The notes: generated by a model not told the origin, from the letters alone. DNA of 64,000 nt from JAIBBV01 sp044347745 (GCA_044347745.1 JBIKUD010000001.1:62001-126000), one strand, 5' to 3'; positions 8,836 through 18,356 are shown, counted from the first letter of the stretch. Numbers and translations are program-made.

Positions 8836-10320
8836 TTAGCGACGTGTGGTGCCCGCAAAAATAGTTCCTAAAATTCCTCTCACAATTTGACGTCCTATCT
8901 GTGAGCCCACGCTACGCGCCACGGATTTTGCAAGAGCCTCACCTACTCCTTGGCGTTTTGAGGTACTTTGAAAAATTCCGCCGAGTATGCCGCCAATTCC
9001 GCCGGGTGGGTTTTGGGAGGCTTGCTCAGTGGTGCTTGTTGAAGCAGTTGTTCTGCGAGCACGCAGCTTTTCGAAGGCAGACTCTCGGTCGACCACTCCT
9101 GCATACTGACTATGCACCGGTGAGCGCAATAAAATTTCTGCGCGTTCCACTTCAGTAATTGGGCCTATCTGACTTTGTGGAGGAAGGATTATTGTATGCT
9201 CCACCATGGTTGGGCGCCCTTCAGTATCAAGCACTGAGACCAAAGCTTCGCCAACACCAAGTTGAGTAATCAGCTCATCTGTTTTGAAAGCCGGATTTGC
9301 TCTGAATGTTTGGGCAGCTGATTTGAGCGCTTTTTGATCCGCAGGAGTAAAAGCACGAAGCGCATGTTGAATGCGCGTGCCTAACTGACCAAGCACTGTT
9401 TCTGGAATGTCCAGCGGATTTTGCGTAACAAAATAGACTCCTACACCTTTAGATCGGATTAAACGCACCAGCTGTTCAATTTTTTCAATCAGACTGTTTG
9501 GCGCATTTTTGAAGAGTAAATGTGCCTCATCAAAAAAGAAAACAAGTTTGGGCAATTTTTGATCTCCTACTTCCGGTAACTCTTCAAATAGTTCTGAAAG
9601 CATCCAAAGTAGAAATGTAGAATAGAGGCGGGCGTCATTCTGAAGGGTGGTCGCATCTAGAATGCTAATGGCTCCTTGGCCGGAAAAATCTTTTTGCATG
9701 AGATGCGCAATGTTAAGGGCGGGCTCTCCAAAGAATTGTTTTCCACCCCCAGCTTCTAAGTTTAGAAGATTGCGCTGAATCGAGCCCAGAGTTTGTGGAC
9801 TCATATTTCCGTATTCAGTTTTGAACTCTTTAGAATTCTCTCCAATCCAAGTTAAAAGTTCTTTAAGATCTTTTAGATCAAGTAAGAGTAGCCCTTCGGC
9901 ATCGGCAATTTGGAACGCAAGCTGTAAAACTTGCGATTGGGTTTCGTTCAAGTCGAGTACCCGGGCTAAGAGCAATGCTCCCATTTCGGAGACTGTTGTG
10001 CGGACGGGAGTTCCGGTTTTGCCGAATAGATCCCAAAACTGAATGGGATTTGCCCGAGGTTCCCAGATTAGCCCGGCTTTGAGCGCCAGTCTTTGGGATA
10101 TTTTTTCTGATCGCATCCCTGCTTTGGCGAGGCCTGAAAGGTCCCCTTTTATGTCCGCCGTGAAGACTGGCACCCCTGCTCTTGAGAAGGCCTCGGTAAG
10201 TGTCTGTAATGTAACGGTTTTTCCAGTCCCGGTGGCCCCAGCAATCAGTCCGTGGCGATTCGCCATTTGAGGAAGCAGGCCAATATCAAGTCCAGATTTC
10301 GTAATTCCAAGGGGCAACAT
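8836..10320 (-). CDS. DUF853/YjgR-type HerA-like ATPase
   Basis: P-loop ATPase of the HerA/FtsK superfamily, DUF853 (E. coli YjgR) branch; the cellular role is not established. Walker A GATGTGKT is at residues 28-35 and is preceded by the family segment LLPQMANRHGLI. VPVFTADIKGDLSGLAKAG and the Walker B block KLVFFFDEAHLLF are family-typical, as is the glycine-rich tail ending near GILGTIFAG. I chose the ATG at 10320 because it gives the length and N-terminus of YjgR (about 500 aa); a TTG at 10389 with a GGAAAG site would add 23 residues. Confidence 0.88.
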   Translation of the reverse strand: MLPLGITKSGLDIGLLPQMANRHGLIAGATGTGKTVTLQTLTEAFSRAGVPVFTADIKGDLSGLAKAGMRSEKISQRLALKAGLIWEPRANPIQFWDLFGKTGTPVRTTVSEMGALLLARVLDLNETQSQVLQLAFQIADAEGLLLLDLKDLKELLTWIGENSKEFKTEYGNMSPQTLGSIQRNLLNLEAGGGKQFFGEPALNIAHLMQKDFSGQGAISILDATTLQNDARLYSTFLLWMLSELFEELPEVGDQKLPKLVFFFDEAHLLFKNAPNSLIEKIEQLVRLIRSKGVGVYFVTQNPLDIPETVLGQLGTRIQHALRAFTPADQKALKSAAQTFRANPAFKTDELITQLGVGEALVSVLDTEGRPTMVEHTIILPPQSQIGPITEVERAEILLRSPVHSQYAGVVDRESAFEKLRARRTTASTSTTEQASQNPPGGIGGILGGIFQSTSKRQGVGEALAKSVARSVGSQIGRQIVRGILGTIFAGTTRR

Positions 10321-10546
10321 AGAAGGATAGTTCAAAAAGGAGGCATTTATTAAGGTAGTTAGGCAGCTAAAAATAGCGAAATTCTGCAAATCTTTCCAAG
10401 TATTTCGTATTTGATTAGCTGAGTCAGCTGGTTTAAAAGGATGGATACCTTTTTGTGGGGGAATTCTCCCATAACCTTTAGCGTAAGCCTGTTGTTTAAT
10501 TGCGCTAAGTGCCTTGTTCGATTGATAAAATACAGTGGAGTAGATT

Positions 10547-13264
10547 ATGCGTTCAGCTTTACCGCGCTTTGTTGTCGCGTGTGCCGCAATGGGAATGGGC
10601 TCGCTTGTTCCTCAGCAGGCTTTTGCTCAGTTTGGACCAGCACCTGCTTGCTCGGCCTCGCAGGTCGGCGGTGTTGTTTTCCGAGATTTTAATCAAAACG
10701 GAATTAGGGATGCGCAAGAGCCTGGTCAAATCGGCGTTCGCGCAACTGCATTCGATAAAGACAACGTTGCTATCGGAACCGCTGTTTCTGACCTAGACGG
10801 TGCATATCGCATAGATCTTCTCTCAGGCGCGGCTGCACTGCGAGTAGAGTTCACTCAACTTCCAGCCACATTATTCTCAGGTCCAGGTGGATCGAGCTCG
10901 GTAACCACTGTTGCTTTCTCCGCCCCTTCAAATTGCGGACTCAATTTGGGCATAGCGACACCAGCTCAATATTGTGAAGAAAATCCAAAAATTGCTGTTC
11001 CGACCTATACGAATGGCGATCCGCTAGATACTACTCCGTTCCAATATGTGTCCGGAAATGGAAAATCGCTTTCTGAGTTCCCGTATAACGCATCGGGCAC
11101 AGTAGCAACCGGCACAACCCCAGATGTTTTGGCTATTAATAGTCAGACAGGTCCTACTTGGGGATTGGCTTATCAGCGTTCAACAAAGAGCCTATTTGCT
11201 TCGGCATTCATGAAGCGTCATTCAGGTTTTGGACCTGGTGGAACTGGAGCGATTTACAAAGTTGATCGCAGCGATCTGAATAATCCTGTAGTGAGCATGT
11301 TCGTAGACTTGCAGGCTTTGGGAATTGACACCGGCACCGACCCTCATGCTGGGTTAACTGGCAATGCTCGTGTGCCAAACTATGATGATGCCTCGTTTGC
11401 ACAAGTTGGCAAAATTAGTCTTGGTGACATGGACATTTCTCGAGACGAGAAGACCCTCTATGTCATGAACCTTAAAGATAAGACCCTTTATTCAATTTTT
11501 ATCGACAACCCAGCTCGTGTTCCTACTGCAGCTGATGTGACGGCGTATCCTGTTCCGAACCCTGGCTGTTCGAACGGTGATTATGCGGCATTTGCAGTGA
11601 AGGTGCATGACGCTGTTTATGTTGGCGTGAATTGTACGGCTGAAACTTCTCAGAACCAGGCTGATTTAAGGGCGTATATCCTTAGATTAGATGGAAATAC
11701 GTTCCAAGAAGCTTTCCAAATGCCACTTGATTACACCAAGGGCTATGGAATTCATCCAGCTTTCGCTCCAATCCCAGATCCTGGTTACAACTGGAAGCCA
11801 TGGGCTCGTAATTTGGATGATATGTTCCCATCGTTTCCAAACTTCGCGTTCCTTATATATCCAATGCCTCTAGTATCGAATATTGAGTTCGATAATGACG
11901 GCGCTATCGTATTTAATATTATGGATTTGCTGGGACATCGCGTAGGACCATTTAACGCGATTGGTTCACAATATCCAGATAGCTTGGTAAATGGACCAAG
12001 TGCTGGTGATATCCTTCGTTTGTGCCAAGTTGGTTCAAATATCTGGCAGCTTGAAAACAACGGCGCTTGCCCAACAGTAGTTTCGGCTGGTGGTGTTGGA
12101 AACAATCAAGGCCCAGGCGGTGGCGAGTTCTATAATGAAGATCGCTGGATCATCAATCATGGTGGGCCAGTAGATGTTCACCAAGAAACTGCAACTGGTG
12201 CAGCTGTTATCCGTCCGGGTAGCTCTGAGAACAAGTCGATCTACTACGACCTATACGAAGTAGAAGATGGCGGCTTAAAGACCATGAGCAATATTGATGG
12301 TACCCAAGTTGATACATATCAGGTGTATACCTCAGATATGATCGGAACCTTCGGTAAGGCTGCCGGTCTTGGTGACCTTGAGCTTATCTGCGATGAGGCC
12401 CCTGTGCAGATTGGTAATCGCGTATGGTTAGACGTCAACGGTAATGGTCGCCAAGATGCTGATGAGCCTGGTATCGCCGGTGTGACAGTGAACCTCTACG
12501 ATGCGACTGGTCTTGTGCTGATCGCTTCTAAGGTAACTGGCGCTGATGGTAGCTATTACTTCGGTAAAGCAGATGGTTTGCTTGCAAATTCGTCGTACCG
12601 AGTACGTTTAGATAACGCAGCAAATTATGCATCAGGTGGCCCATTGGCTGGCTTGGTCTTGTCGCCAGCAAATGTATCAGATGATCAAATTGACTCTGAT
12701 GCTCTTCTTGATGTGTTCGCTACTATTAACCTGACCACTGGCGCAGCGGGTGATAACAATCACACCTACGACATAGGGTTTGCACAACTTCGATGCGAAG
12801 AAGTAGACCTTAAGTCAGTTAATGCAGCAATCGACGGTAGTGCAAATTCATTGTCCAAGCTCGTAAAGACTGGATTAAAAGAGCGTGCAAAACTTGCCAA
12901 GAAGTTTGGTGCGAAGAAGTGTAAGCCACTTTCGAGCGCCAAGCAGAAAGACCTCCTGAAACTTGCAAATGCGCAATACCAGGAAGTATGGACCTTGGCT
13001 TGGTCGTATGGCATCAAGACGAATGTGTGTGAGTCGTTGTTGTCGGTATGTATTAGTAGTGACATTTCCTCGACCATCAACACTATGGTTTCAGGCACTG
13101 CTAACTTGAAGGCTGCCGTAAATAGCGCCTTAAGTGGTGGAAGCTGTAAGGCAACTTCTTCAACTAAGAAGAAATTGCTGAAGCAAGCTCAGACAATTGC
13201 GGCAACTTCTGATGCTGCAATTTCTCAGCTTCAAAGCTTGAATCCACTCGTGACCTGTCAATAA
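10547..13264 (+). CDS. Large secreted surface protein with two SdrD_B-like domains
   Basis: Exported 905-residue protein with a signal peptide (about residues 1-27, ending QQAFA). Residues about 42-140 form an SdrD_B-type beta domain (VFRDFNQNGIRDAQEPG, a Ca-binding DxNxxGxxD-like loop). Residues about 145-610 are strand-rich, with blocks like DMDISRDEKTLYVMNLKDKT that recall a beta-propeller. A second SdrD_B unit (NRVWLDVNGNGRQDADEPG) follows at about 625-745. The last 155 residues are helical and lysine-rich with six cysteines that could form disulfides. The ATG has GGAG 6 bases upstream. A strong terminator follows, so it is probably monocistronic and well expressed. It has no LPXTG or Type IX sorting signal. 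Role in adhesion or surface layer is a guess. Confidence 0.85.
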   Translation: MRSALPRFVVACAAMGMGSLVPQQAFAQFGPAPACSASQVGGVVFRDFNQNGIRDAQEPGQIGVRATAFDKDNVAIGTAVSDLDGAYRIDLLSGAAALRVEFTQLPATLFSGPGGSSSVTTVAFSAPSNCGLNLGIATPAQYCEENPKIAVPTYTNGDPLDTTPFQYVSGNGKSLSEFPYNASGTVATGTTPDVLAINSQTGPTWGLAYQRSTKSLFASAFMKRHSGFGPGGTGAIYKVDRSDLNNPVVSMFVDLQALGIDTGTDPHAGLTGNARVPNYDDASFAQVGKISLGDMDISRDEKTLYVMNLKDKTLYSIFIDNPARVPTAADVTAYPVPNPGCSNGDYAAFAVKVHDAVYVGVNCTAETSQNQADLRAYILRLDGNTFQEAFQMPLDYTKGYGIHPAFAPIPDPGYNWKPWARNLDDMFPSFPNFAFLIYPMPLVSNIEFDNDGAIVFNIMDLLGHRVGPFNAIGSQYPDSLVNGPSAGDILRLCQVGSNIWQLENNGACPTVVSAGGVGNNQGPGGGEFYNEDRWIINHGGPVDVHQETATGAAVIRPGSSENKSIYYDLYEVEDGGLKTMSNIDGTQVDTYQVYTSDMIGTFGKAAGLGDLELICDEAPVQIGNRVWLDVNGNGRQDADEPGIAGVTVNLYDATGLVLIASKVTGADGSYYFGKADGLLANSSYRVRLDNAANYASGGPLAGLVLSPANVSDDQIDSDALLDVFATINLTTGAAGDNNHTYDIGFAQLRCEEVDLKSVNAAIDGSANSLSKLVKTGLKERAKLAKKFGAKKCKPLSSAKQKDLLKLANAQYQEVWTLAWSYGIKTNVCESLLSVCISSDISSTINTMVSGTANLKAAVNSALSGGSCKATSSTKKKLLKQAQTIAATSDAAISQLQSLNPLVTCQ

Positions 13265-13284
13265 GACAGCCGCCACGGCAACAA

Positions 13285-13332
13285 GCTGGGGGGCAAGAAG
13301 CATACACTGCTTCTTGCCCCCCCAGCCTTTTT
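13285..13332 (+). terminator. Strong intrinsic terminator of the SdrD_B gene
   Basis: A 17-bp GC-rich stem (13285-13301 with 13309-13326, one extra C on the right side) with a 7-base loop is followed directly by a run of five T. It begins about 20 bp after the stop codon. Confidence 0.92.
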
Positions 13333-13567
13333 GAGGGAGACGCTCATCCCCAGCTTTAAAAGACCGGGCGCATGCTGCGCACTCTGCAAATTGTAGTAAT
13401 ATTGTTGGCAACTTATTGAATTGCTTCAATTAATTTGCTATGCAAAAAAGTGATACCGAGCCTCTATGCGCTGAATCTTATGCATAGGGGCAAAAGGCTT
13501 GCCGTAAGGGAAGCTGAGAGATTTAACATCCGAGATGAGAGAACTTAAGTTGGAGAGCGAGTAAACA

Positions 13568-14455
13568 ATGGCTATTTGTGTACTAATTCTTGGCGCCATT
13601 ATTGGAAGTTTTTTAAGCGTTTGTATTTATAGAATTCCCTATGGCCGGGTTCCAGAAACTTTGGATGGAGCTGAATCTACGGTAGATCAGGAAGCTGCCC
13701 AAAAAAAAGCAGACTCACAGAACCAGCAAGTTCTCACGGTCAATTCTCCTAGCCGCTCTTTCTGCCCAGCTTGCAAAAAACAATTACATTGGTATCACAA
13801 TGTGCCAGTGCTTAGTTGGATATGTTTGTTTGGAAAATGTGCATTCTGCAAAGCGCCCATTTCAGGGCGTTATCCTTTGGTTGAATGCCTGAGTGCTCTT
13901 TTTGCGTACCTGTCATGGGTGCAATTTGGTGCCACCCCCACCGCTGCGCTTATTTACCTATTTTGCGCGACGCTAATAGTTATCAGTTTTATCGATTACG
14001 ATTATTTTATTATTCCTAATGTAATTTCTATACCAGGCACGATTATTGGTTTTGCCATTGCAGTTACCAACCATTTTACGGGCATCTTTGTCGCTCCTGT
14101 GGTGCCAGACATTATGTCAGCTATTTGGGGAGTCCTTGCTGGAGCTGGATTTCTTTATTTTGTTTCTGAAGTGTATCTGCGACTCCGAAAGAAAGAAGGC
14201 CTTGGTATGGGAGACGTAAAATTACTTGCGATGACTGGGGTTTTATTCGGCGTACCCGGAGCATTATACACCATATTTCTCGGCTCTTTATTGGGCTCGG
14301 TTATAGGCATTCTCCTTATTGTCTTGTTTGGGCGTCGTATGTCGCAACAGTTGCCATTTGGCCCATACCTGGCGCTCGGCACTATCCTCTATTTGTTTAT
14401 GGGACCTGAGCGCATCGCAGAATTTTTTGCAACGTTAATGGGCCTACGCGCGTAG
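13568..14455 (+). CDS. pilD: Prepilin peptidase / N-methyltransferase (PilD/GspO)
   Basis: Membrane aspartic protease (A24) that cleaves type IV pilin or type II secretion pseudopilin leaders and methylates the new N-terminus. The zinc-binding cysteines of the methyltransferase loop are C66, C69, C91 and C94. The two catalytic aspartates are in IDYDYFIIP (D143/D145 region) and GMGDVKL (D216). About seven to eight hydrophobic segments follow; 295 residues is normal. The cytoplasmic loop between helix 1 and the cysteines carries a polar, Gln/Ala-rich insert at about 30-60. No pilin gene is in the window, so its substrates are encoded elsewhere. The next gene, a sigma54-type activator, is 39 bp downstream. 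Confidence 0.95.
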   Translation: MAICVLILGAIIGSFLSVCIYRIPYGRVPETLDGAESTVDQEAAQKKADSQNQQVLTVNSPSRSFCPACKKQLHWYHNVPVLSWICLFGKCAFCKAPISGRYPLVECLSALFAYLSWVQFGATPTAALIYLFCATLIVISFIDYDYFIIPNVISIPGTIIGFAIAVTNHFTGIFVAPVVPDIMSAIWGVLAGAGFLYFVSEVYLRLRKKEGLGMGDVKLLAMTGVLFGVPGALYTIFLGSLLGSVIGILLIVLFGRRMSQQLPFGPYLALGTILYLFMGPERIAEFFATLMGLRA

Positions 14456-14494
14456 TGTGCTGCTTTGAGTGTTAGTTTTTAGGTAGTGAATTGT

Positions 14495-15478
14495 ATGCAC
14501 GGAAATCGCAACCATTTTTCGCATATCGTTGCATCGAGCACGGTTATGCAAGAGGTGTTTGATACCGTTATGCGATTGGCTCCCTTTAGCACCACAGTGC
14601 TGATTACGGGGGAGTCCGGCACCGGTAAAGAGCTACTTGCTAGGGCGATTCACGAAAATTCCCCCCGGAAAGACAACTCTTTTGTCGCGATAAATTGTGG
14701 AGCGATTCCAGAATATCTTATGGAGTCAGAACTTTTCGGCCACAAAAAGGGCGCATTTACCGATGCAACCCGCGACAAAAAGGGCTTATTTGAAGAAGCT
14801 AGTGGTGGAACAATTTTCTTAGATGAAATTGGCGAAATGCCGCTGCATTTGCAGGTCAAACTACTTCGGGCGCTGCAAGAACAACAGATTAGGCGTGTTG
14901 GGGACGAAGAGCTTATTGGGATTGATGTCCGAGTTGTTGCCGCTACTTTACGTGATTTAGAGGAAGATGTTGAAACGGGGCGGTTTCGAGATGACCTCTA
15001 CTATAGGCTTAATGTGGTCTCATTACATTTACCGCCACTAAGAGAACGTCGCGAAGATATTCCAGTATTGGTTGAATTTTTGTTAAAAAAACACTCAAAG
15101 AAGTTGGGACTGCCTCAAAAAACTCTTTCAAGCGAGGCTGAGACCTGCATTCGTGAGCATTATTGGAAAGGCAATGTGCGTGAGCTTGAGAATTGCCTTG
15201 AACGTGCACTCGTGTTGAGTGAAGAAGCTCAAATTCAGGTGGCCGACTTGCCAGAAGCCGTGCGTGGGGCTCAAGGAAACCGGTCCAGCGAGTCGCCGGT
15301 GGATCTTTCAATCGCTGACACCAACCTTTCGATAAAACACCATACACGCTCGCTTGAAATCGCGTTAATTAATAAAGCCCTTAAAAAAACCAACGGAAAT
15401 CGCACTCATGCGGCTAAAGTGCTCGAAATTAGCCACCGTGCGCTTTTGTATAAATTGAAAGAGTACGGATTAACCTAG
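14495..15478 (+). CDS. sigma54-interaction (AAA+) transcriptional activator without receiver domain
   Basis: Enhancer-binding protein of the NtrC family made of only the AAA+ domain and a Fis-type helix-turn-helix. Walker A GESGTGKE is at residues 39-46, the sigma54-contact loop reads GAFTDA (86-91; GAFTGA in most members), Walker B is GGTIFLDEIGEMP, and the DNA-binding end reads NRTHAAKVLEISHRALLYKL. The absence of a receiver or sensory domain suggests control by a partner protein or by expression level. The ATG at 14495 was preferred over a GTG at 14486 because the AGG ribosome site at 14481 is too close to the GTG. Adjacency to pilD hints at a pilus or secretion regulon, which is inference. 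Confidence 0.9.
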   Translation: MHGNRNHFSHIVASSTVMQEVFDTVMRLAPFSTTVLITGESGTGKELLARAIHENSPRKDNSFVAINCGAIPEYLMESELFGHKKGAFTDATRDKKGLFEEASGGTIFLDEIGEMPLHLQVKLLRALQEQQIRRVGDEELIGIDVRVVAATLRDLEEDVETGRFRDDLYYRLNVVSLHLPPLRERREDIPVLVEFLLKKHSKKLGLPQKTLSSEAETCIREHYWKGNVRELENCLERALVLSEEAQIQVADLPEAVRGAQGNRSSESPVDLSIADTNLSIKHHTRSLEIALINKALKKTNGNRTHAAKVLEISHRALLYKLKEYGLT

Positions 15479-15615
15479 GCGCAACCCAGCCCATTCTTCG
15501 GCTCGCTTGAGGAAAAATAAACTCCTCCTCATTGTGCTCGCCGAGCTCATTCTGAGTAGTGCAGTCCAAATCTTTAAAACATGGCAGGTATTTGCATTAA
15601 ACAGACTCTTCATGG

Positions 15616-17439
15616 CTAAGATATACCCAGTAGCTGCAATGCTATAGTTGGCTGCAATTTAGTTGCTTGAGCAAAAATGGCCGTTTGCATATCACCTAAA
15701 ATAGCCAGCCTAGTGCTCTGCGCAATGCCCTCAGCCACATCAATATCTGTAATTTTGGAACGTGCCTCGGTAAGAGTTAGTGCTTTAGCCTCTGTAACTC
15801 TACTTGCTGATTCAAGCCGGCTTAGCCCCGCACCAAGGCCGGCCCTAGCGAGTGCCAGATTCTTTTCATTCATTTTAAAACTATCAAGCGCCACTTGCGC
15901 ACCGCGGGCGGTAGAAATATCCAAATCAGATAATCCGCGAATTGCGGCATCCAGGGCCAAAACACCATTGGCGATTACTCCACTAGCACCCGTACCAGTA
16001 CCGATGCCTAAGTTTGTTTGCCTGCGCGCATCAATAGCAAAAGTGCCGCTGCCTGAAGTTGCAATTAGTGTTTGTCCATCGCCACTTACAGTTTGAATTG
16101 TATTAATCGAGAATCCGCCTAGCCCACCGCTAGTTAGCTGAGTAATACCACCGCTAGAGTACTTAAATGCTTGATTTACGCCTGCTGCATTTTCACCTGT
16201 TAAATTTCCAGCAGTTATAAAGGTAAAACTACTACCAAAATCGGTAGCCCAGAATTTTTGTATAGCTACAGTTGAATTGGTTAAATTTTGTCTAGTGGTA
16301 CCATTTGAAGAAATTAAATTGGCTATTCCTCCAGGATTTACCCCACCGACATTGGCGTTGGTGATGTAATACATGGTGGCGCTATTCGAGACTGCGAGGT
16401 TGTCGGTAGTCCCCGGCGCCTCCGTAAGTACCGACTCAGTGAGATTAACCGTTGTATCGTATACTACAATATCACTACCCCACCCCTGGCTCTCGCCTCG
16501 TACTGCCAAATAATTTCCATTAGGTGAGAGTACTATTGCTATGAGACTATCACTGTCATACGGATTGCCAACTGAATCGCCCTTCACTACACCAGTCAAT
16601 AGATTAACGACAAACAAATGATCCCATCCGTCGCTCACCCCGAGATGTTCGCCATCCTCCCCCCAAGTGGACATGCTCATGCCTGCGGCACGGGAACCGT
16701 CGGCACTTACGGCAACCTGCTGTATCGGCTCATCTGCTTGAAGCAGCAAAGTAGTTTGTCCAGTTATACGATCATACTTGTACAGCTCATTTCCATCTGT
16801 CGCATACACCACAATCGAACCACTCGCATCAGTCTCAAACGGCTTCACGGAGGTTGAATATATGTCATCCGACAGCTCGACTTGTAGGCCGGTCAACATA
16901 TCCTTTTGATATAAATATCCAGTTGCTGTTGAATACGTCATATAGCGCCCATCAGCCGACATTCTGGTAAGACCACCTGTAGCTGTATTTAACTGAGAGA
17001 CACTCGAGCTACTCGGCGCACCATTCAAAATTTGAGTATTATTAAATCGGGTTGCACCCTTTAGACGTGTTAGCTCACTACTTAATTGATTAAACTCAGT
17101 AGCTAAAGCGGAACGCTGGGTAGATGACAGGGACCCAGAGGCTGACTGCGCAGCTAGCTCTTGCATTCTTGCCATTATATCTGCACCGCTAGACAGAGTA
17201 CCCTCAGCCGTTTGCAGATACGAAATTCCGTCGTTGATATTCATTCTCGCGCGATTCGCTACGCGCGCGCTTACGCCCAGTCCACTTGCAACCGCTTGCC
17301 CAGCAGAATCAACTCCGGGGCGATTAATGCGCATACCGCTTGAGAGTTGATCGTACACATTACCAAGTTGATTTTGGGTTTTATTGGCGAGACCACCCAA
17401 TTTGAGGGCAAGGCTTTGAGAATTGAAGCTAATTGGCAT
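15616..17439 (-). CDS. fliC: Flagellin with a propeller-like variable domain
   Basis: Filament protein. The N-terminal D0/D1 helices (residues 1-140: ISFNSQSLALKLGGL, LSSGMRINRPGVDSAGQAVA) and the C-terminal D1/D0 helices (last 110 residues, ending IALQLLGIS) are canonical. The middle, about residues 155-480, is not an ordinary D2/D3 region: it has five or six strand-rich repeats of the TolB/WD40 type (MSADGRYMTYST, DELYKYD-like NELYKYDRITGQTTLL, VSADGSRAAGMS, LSPNGNYLAVRGE, VSGDGQTLIATSG). The ATG at 17439 has GGAGG 6 bases upstream. No sigma28 or sigma54 promoter was convincing upstream. It is the only flagellar gene in the window. At 607 aa it is long for a flagellin. Confidence 0.93.
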   Translation of the reverse strand: MPISFNSQSLALKLGGLANKTQNQLGNVYDQLSSGMRINRPGVDSAGQAVASGLGVSARVANRARMNINDGISYLQTAEGTLSSGADIMARMQELAAQSASGSLSSTQRSALATEFNQLSSELTRLKGATRFNNTQILNGAPSSSSVSQLNTATGGLTRMSADGRYMTYSTATGYLYQKDMLTGLQVELSDDIYSTSVKPFETDASGSIVVYATDGNELYKYDRITGQTTLLLQADEPIQQVAVSADGSRAAGMSMSTWGEDGEHLGVSDGWDHLFVVNLLTGVVKGDSVGNPYDSDSLIAIVLSPNGNYLAVRGESQGWGSDIVVYDTTVNLTESVLTEAPGTTDNLAVSNSATMYYITNANVGGVNPGGIANLISSNGTTRQNLTNSTVAIQKFWATDFGSSFTFITAGNLTGENAAGVNQAFKYSSGGITQLTSGGLGGFSINTIQTVSGDGQTLIATSGSGTFAIDARRQTNLGIGTGTGASGVIANGVLALDAAIRGLSDLDISTARGAQVALDSFKMNEKNLALARAGLGAGLSRLESASRVTEAKALTLTEARSKITDIDVAEGIAQSTRLAILGDMQTAIFAQATKLQPTIALQLLGIS

Positions 17440-17771
17440 GGCTGGCCTCCAGCGCAATTCGCTGTACCCAGCTTAAGCTGAGTGGCCGACCGATTGGTAA
17501 TCCATACCAAATCATAAGAAAATTACATCCTTGTAACTGTTCCTTAGCTACTTCGGTTCGAAAATGCGCTTTGCTTAGAATTGGGGGCTAATTTCAGCCC
17601 GACGACGGCTCGCACTACGAGTATTTCGTATTTATTCTCCGGATTGGCGGAGCAGATTTAGAATGTGCCCCTGATTGCTGGCACCGCGCACGGCAGAAGC
17701 CACTTGGGAAATCATTAGATTTGGGTAATACTCTCTATCGTCATTTGCTTTTCGCTTGGTGGGCTCTGTCT
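17440..17771. other. Divergent intergenic region between flagellin and the DUF4124-type gene
   Basis: About 330 bp with no supportable gene. It must hold the flagellin promoter. I looked for sigma28 (TAAA-N15-GCCGATAA) and sigma54 (TGGCAC-N5-TTGCA) elements and found neither clearly. A small GGGCT/AGCCC hairpin lies near 17585-17600. Confidence 0.6.
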
Positions 17772-18356
17772 ATGTCTCAACGCGCACTTATCGCCTCCGC
17801 TTTGTGGTTGGCCTTCATACAAGCCGCCAGCGCTGACTCTATCTATAAATCTACCGATAAAGATGGCCGAGTTCGATATTCCACAAGAGCCCCAAGCGTC
17901 GACGCTAAACCGGCCGATTTGCCAAAGATAATGCGTGGAGAAGTTAAACTAGTCGACCAAAAATTAGTCACCTGCGAAAAACACGGTGGCGTAAACTGCC
18001 AGGCCGGCGCTGATAGTGATGGCTCAGTAATTTGTTTGGACGGTTACCGGGATGCTTCCGCCAGGTTTCGTTTCACCTGTAGTTCTCCTAAGTTGGAAGT
18101 AACTGATGTGTCCGAGTTGGACGTCGACGGTGGATTTACCGTTTTTGTGCGGAATACCAAATCTGTGGATGCGTTGCTGCCAGTGATTAGTTTTAAGCAA
18201 AAAGCGGGGGCTGAAATTAAGTTAAAGGGTCCCGACAAGATAGCAGCGTTTGCGGTCGCTGAGTTCCAATTTAAGCCTGATAGTCCAGAAAAGCTTATTC
18301 CGAGGCCGACCTTCGCTGAAATTGTGTTGGCTTGTAAAAATTGCCCAACTAATTGA
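17772..18356 (+). CDS. Exported protein with N-terminal DUF4124-like domain
   Basis: About 194 aa with a signal peptide (MSQRALIASALWLAFIQAAS, cleavage near ASA-D). Mature residues 1-30 match the DUF4124 pattern (IYKSTDKDGRVRYSTRAP), a small beta domain common in periplasmic proteins. The rest has four cysteines (CEKHGGVNC, CLDGY, CSSP), then a beta-sandwich-like region (SELDVDGGFTVFVRNTKSVDA) and a terminal CKNC. Function unknown. An upstream TTG at 17721 would add 17 residues and blur the signal peptide, so the ATG is preferred. Confidence 0.8.
   Translation: MSQRALIASALWLAFIQAASADSIYKSTDKDGRVRYSTRAPSVDAKPADLPKIMRGEVKLVDQKLVTCEKHGGVNCQAGADSDGSVICLDGYRDASARFRFTCSSPKLEVTDVSELDVDGGFTVFVRNTKSVDALLPVISFKQKAGAEIKLKGPDKIAAFAVAEFQFKPDSPEKLIPRPTFAEIVLACKNCPTN

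Noticed and set aside
13441..13567. Possible riboswitch upstream of pilD (hairpin CTATGC/GCATAG, GGCAAAAGGCTTGCC and a CTGAGAG stretch)
   Set aside because: Compared in mind with c-di-GMP-I and TPP consensus; the conserved cores do not match, so no call is made.
15677..16096. 139-codon frame antisense to the flagellin gene
   Set aside because: It mirrors flagellin codon bias and has no supporting motif.
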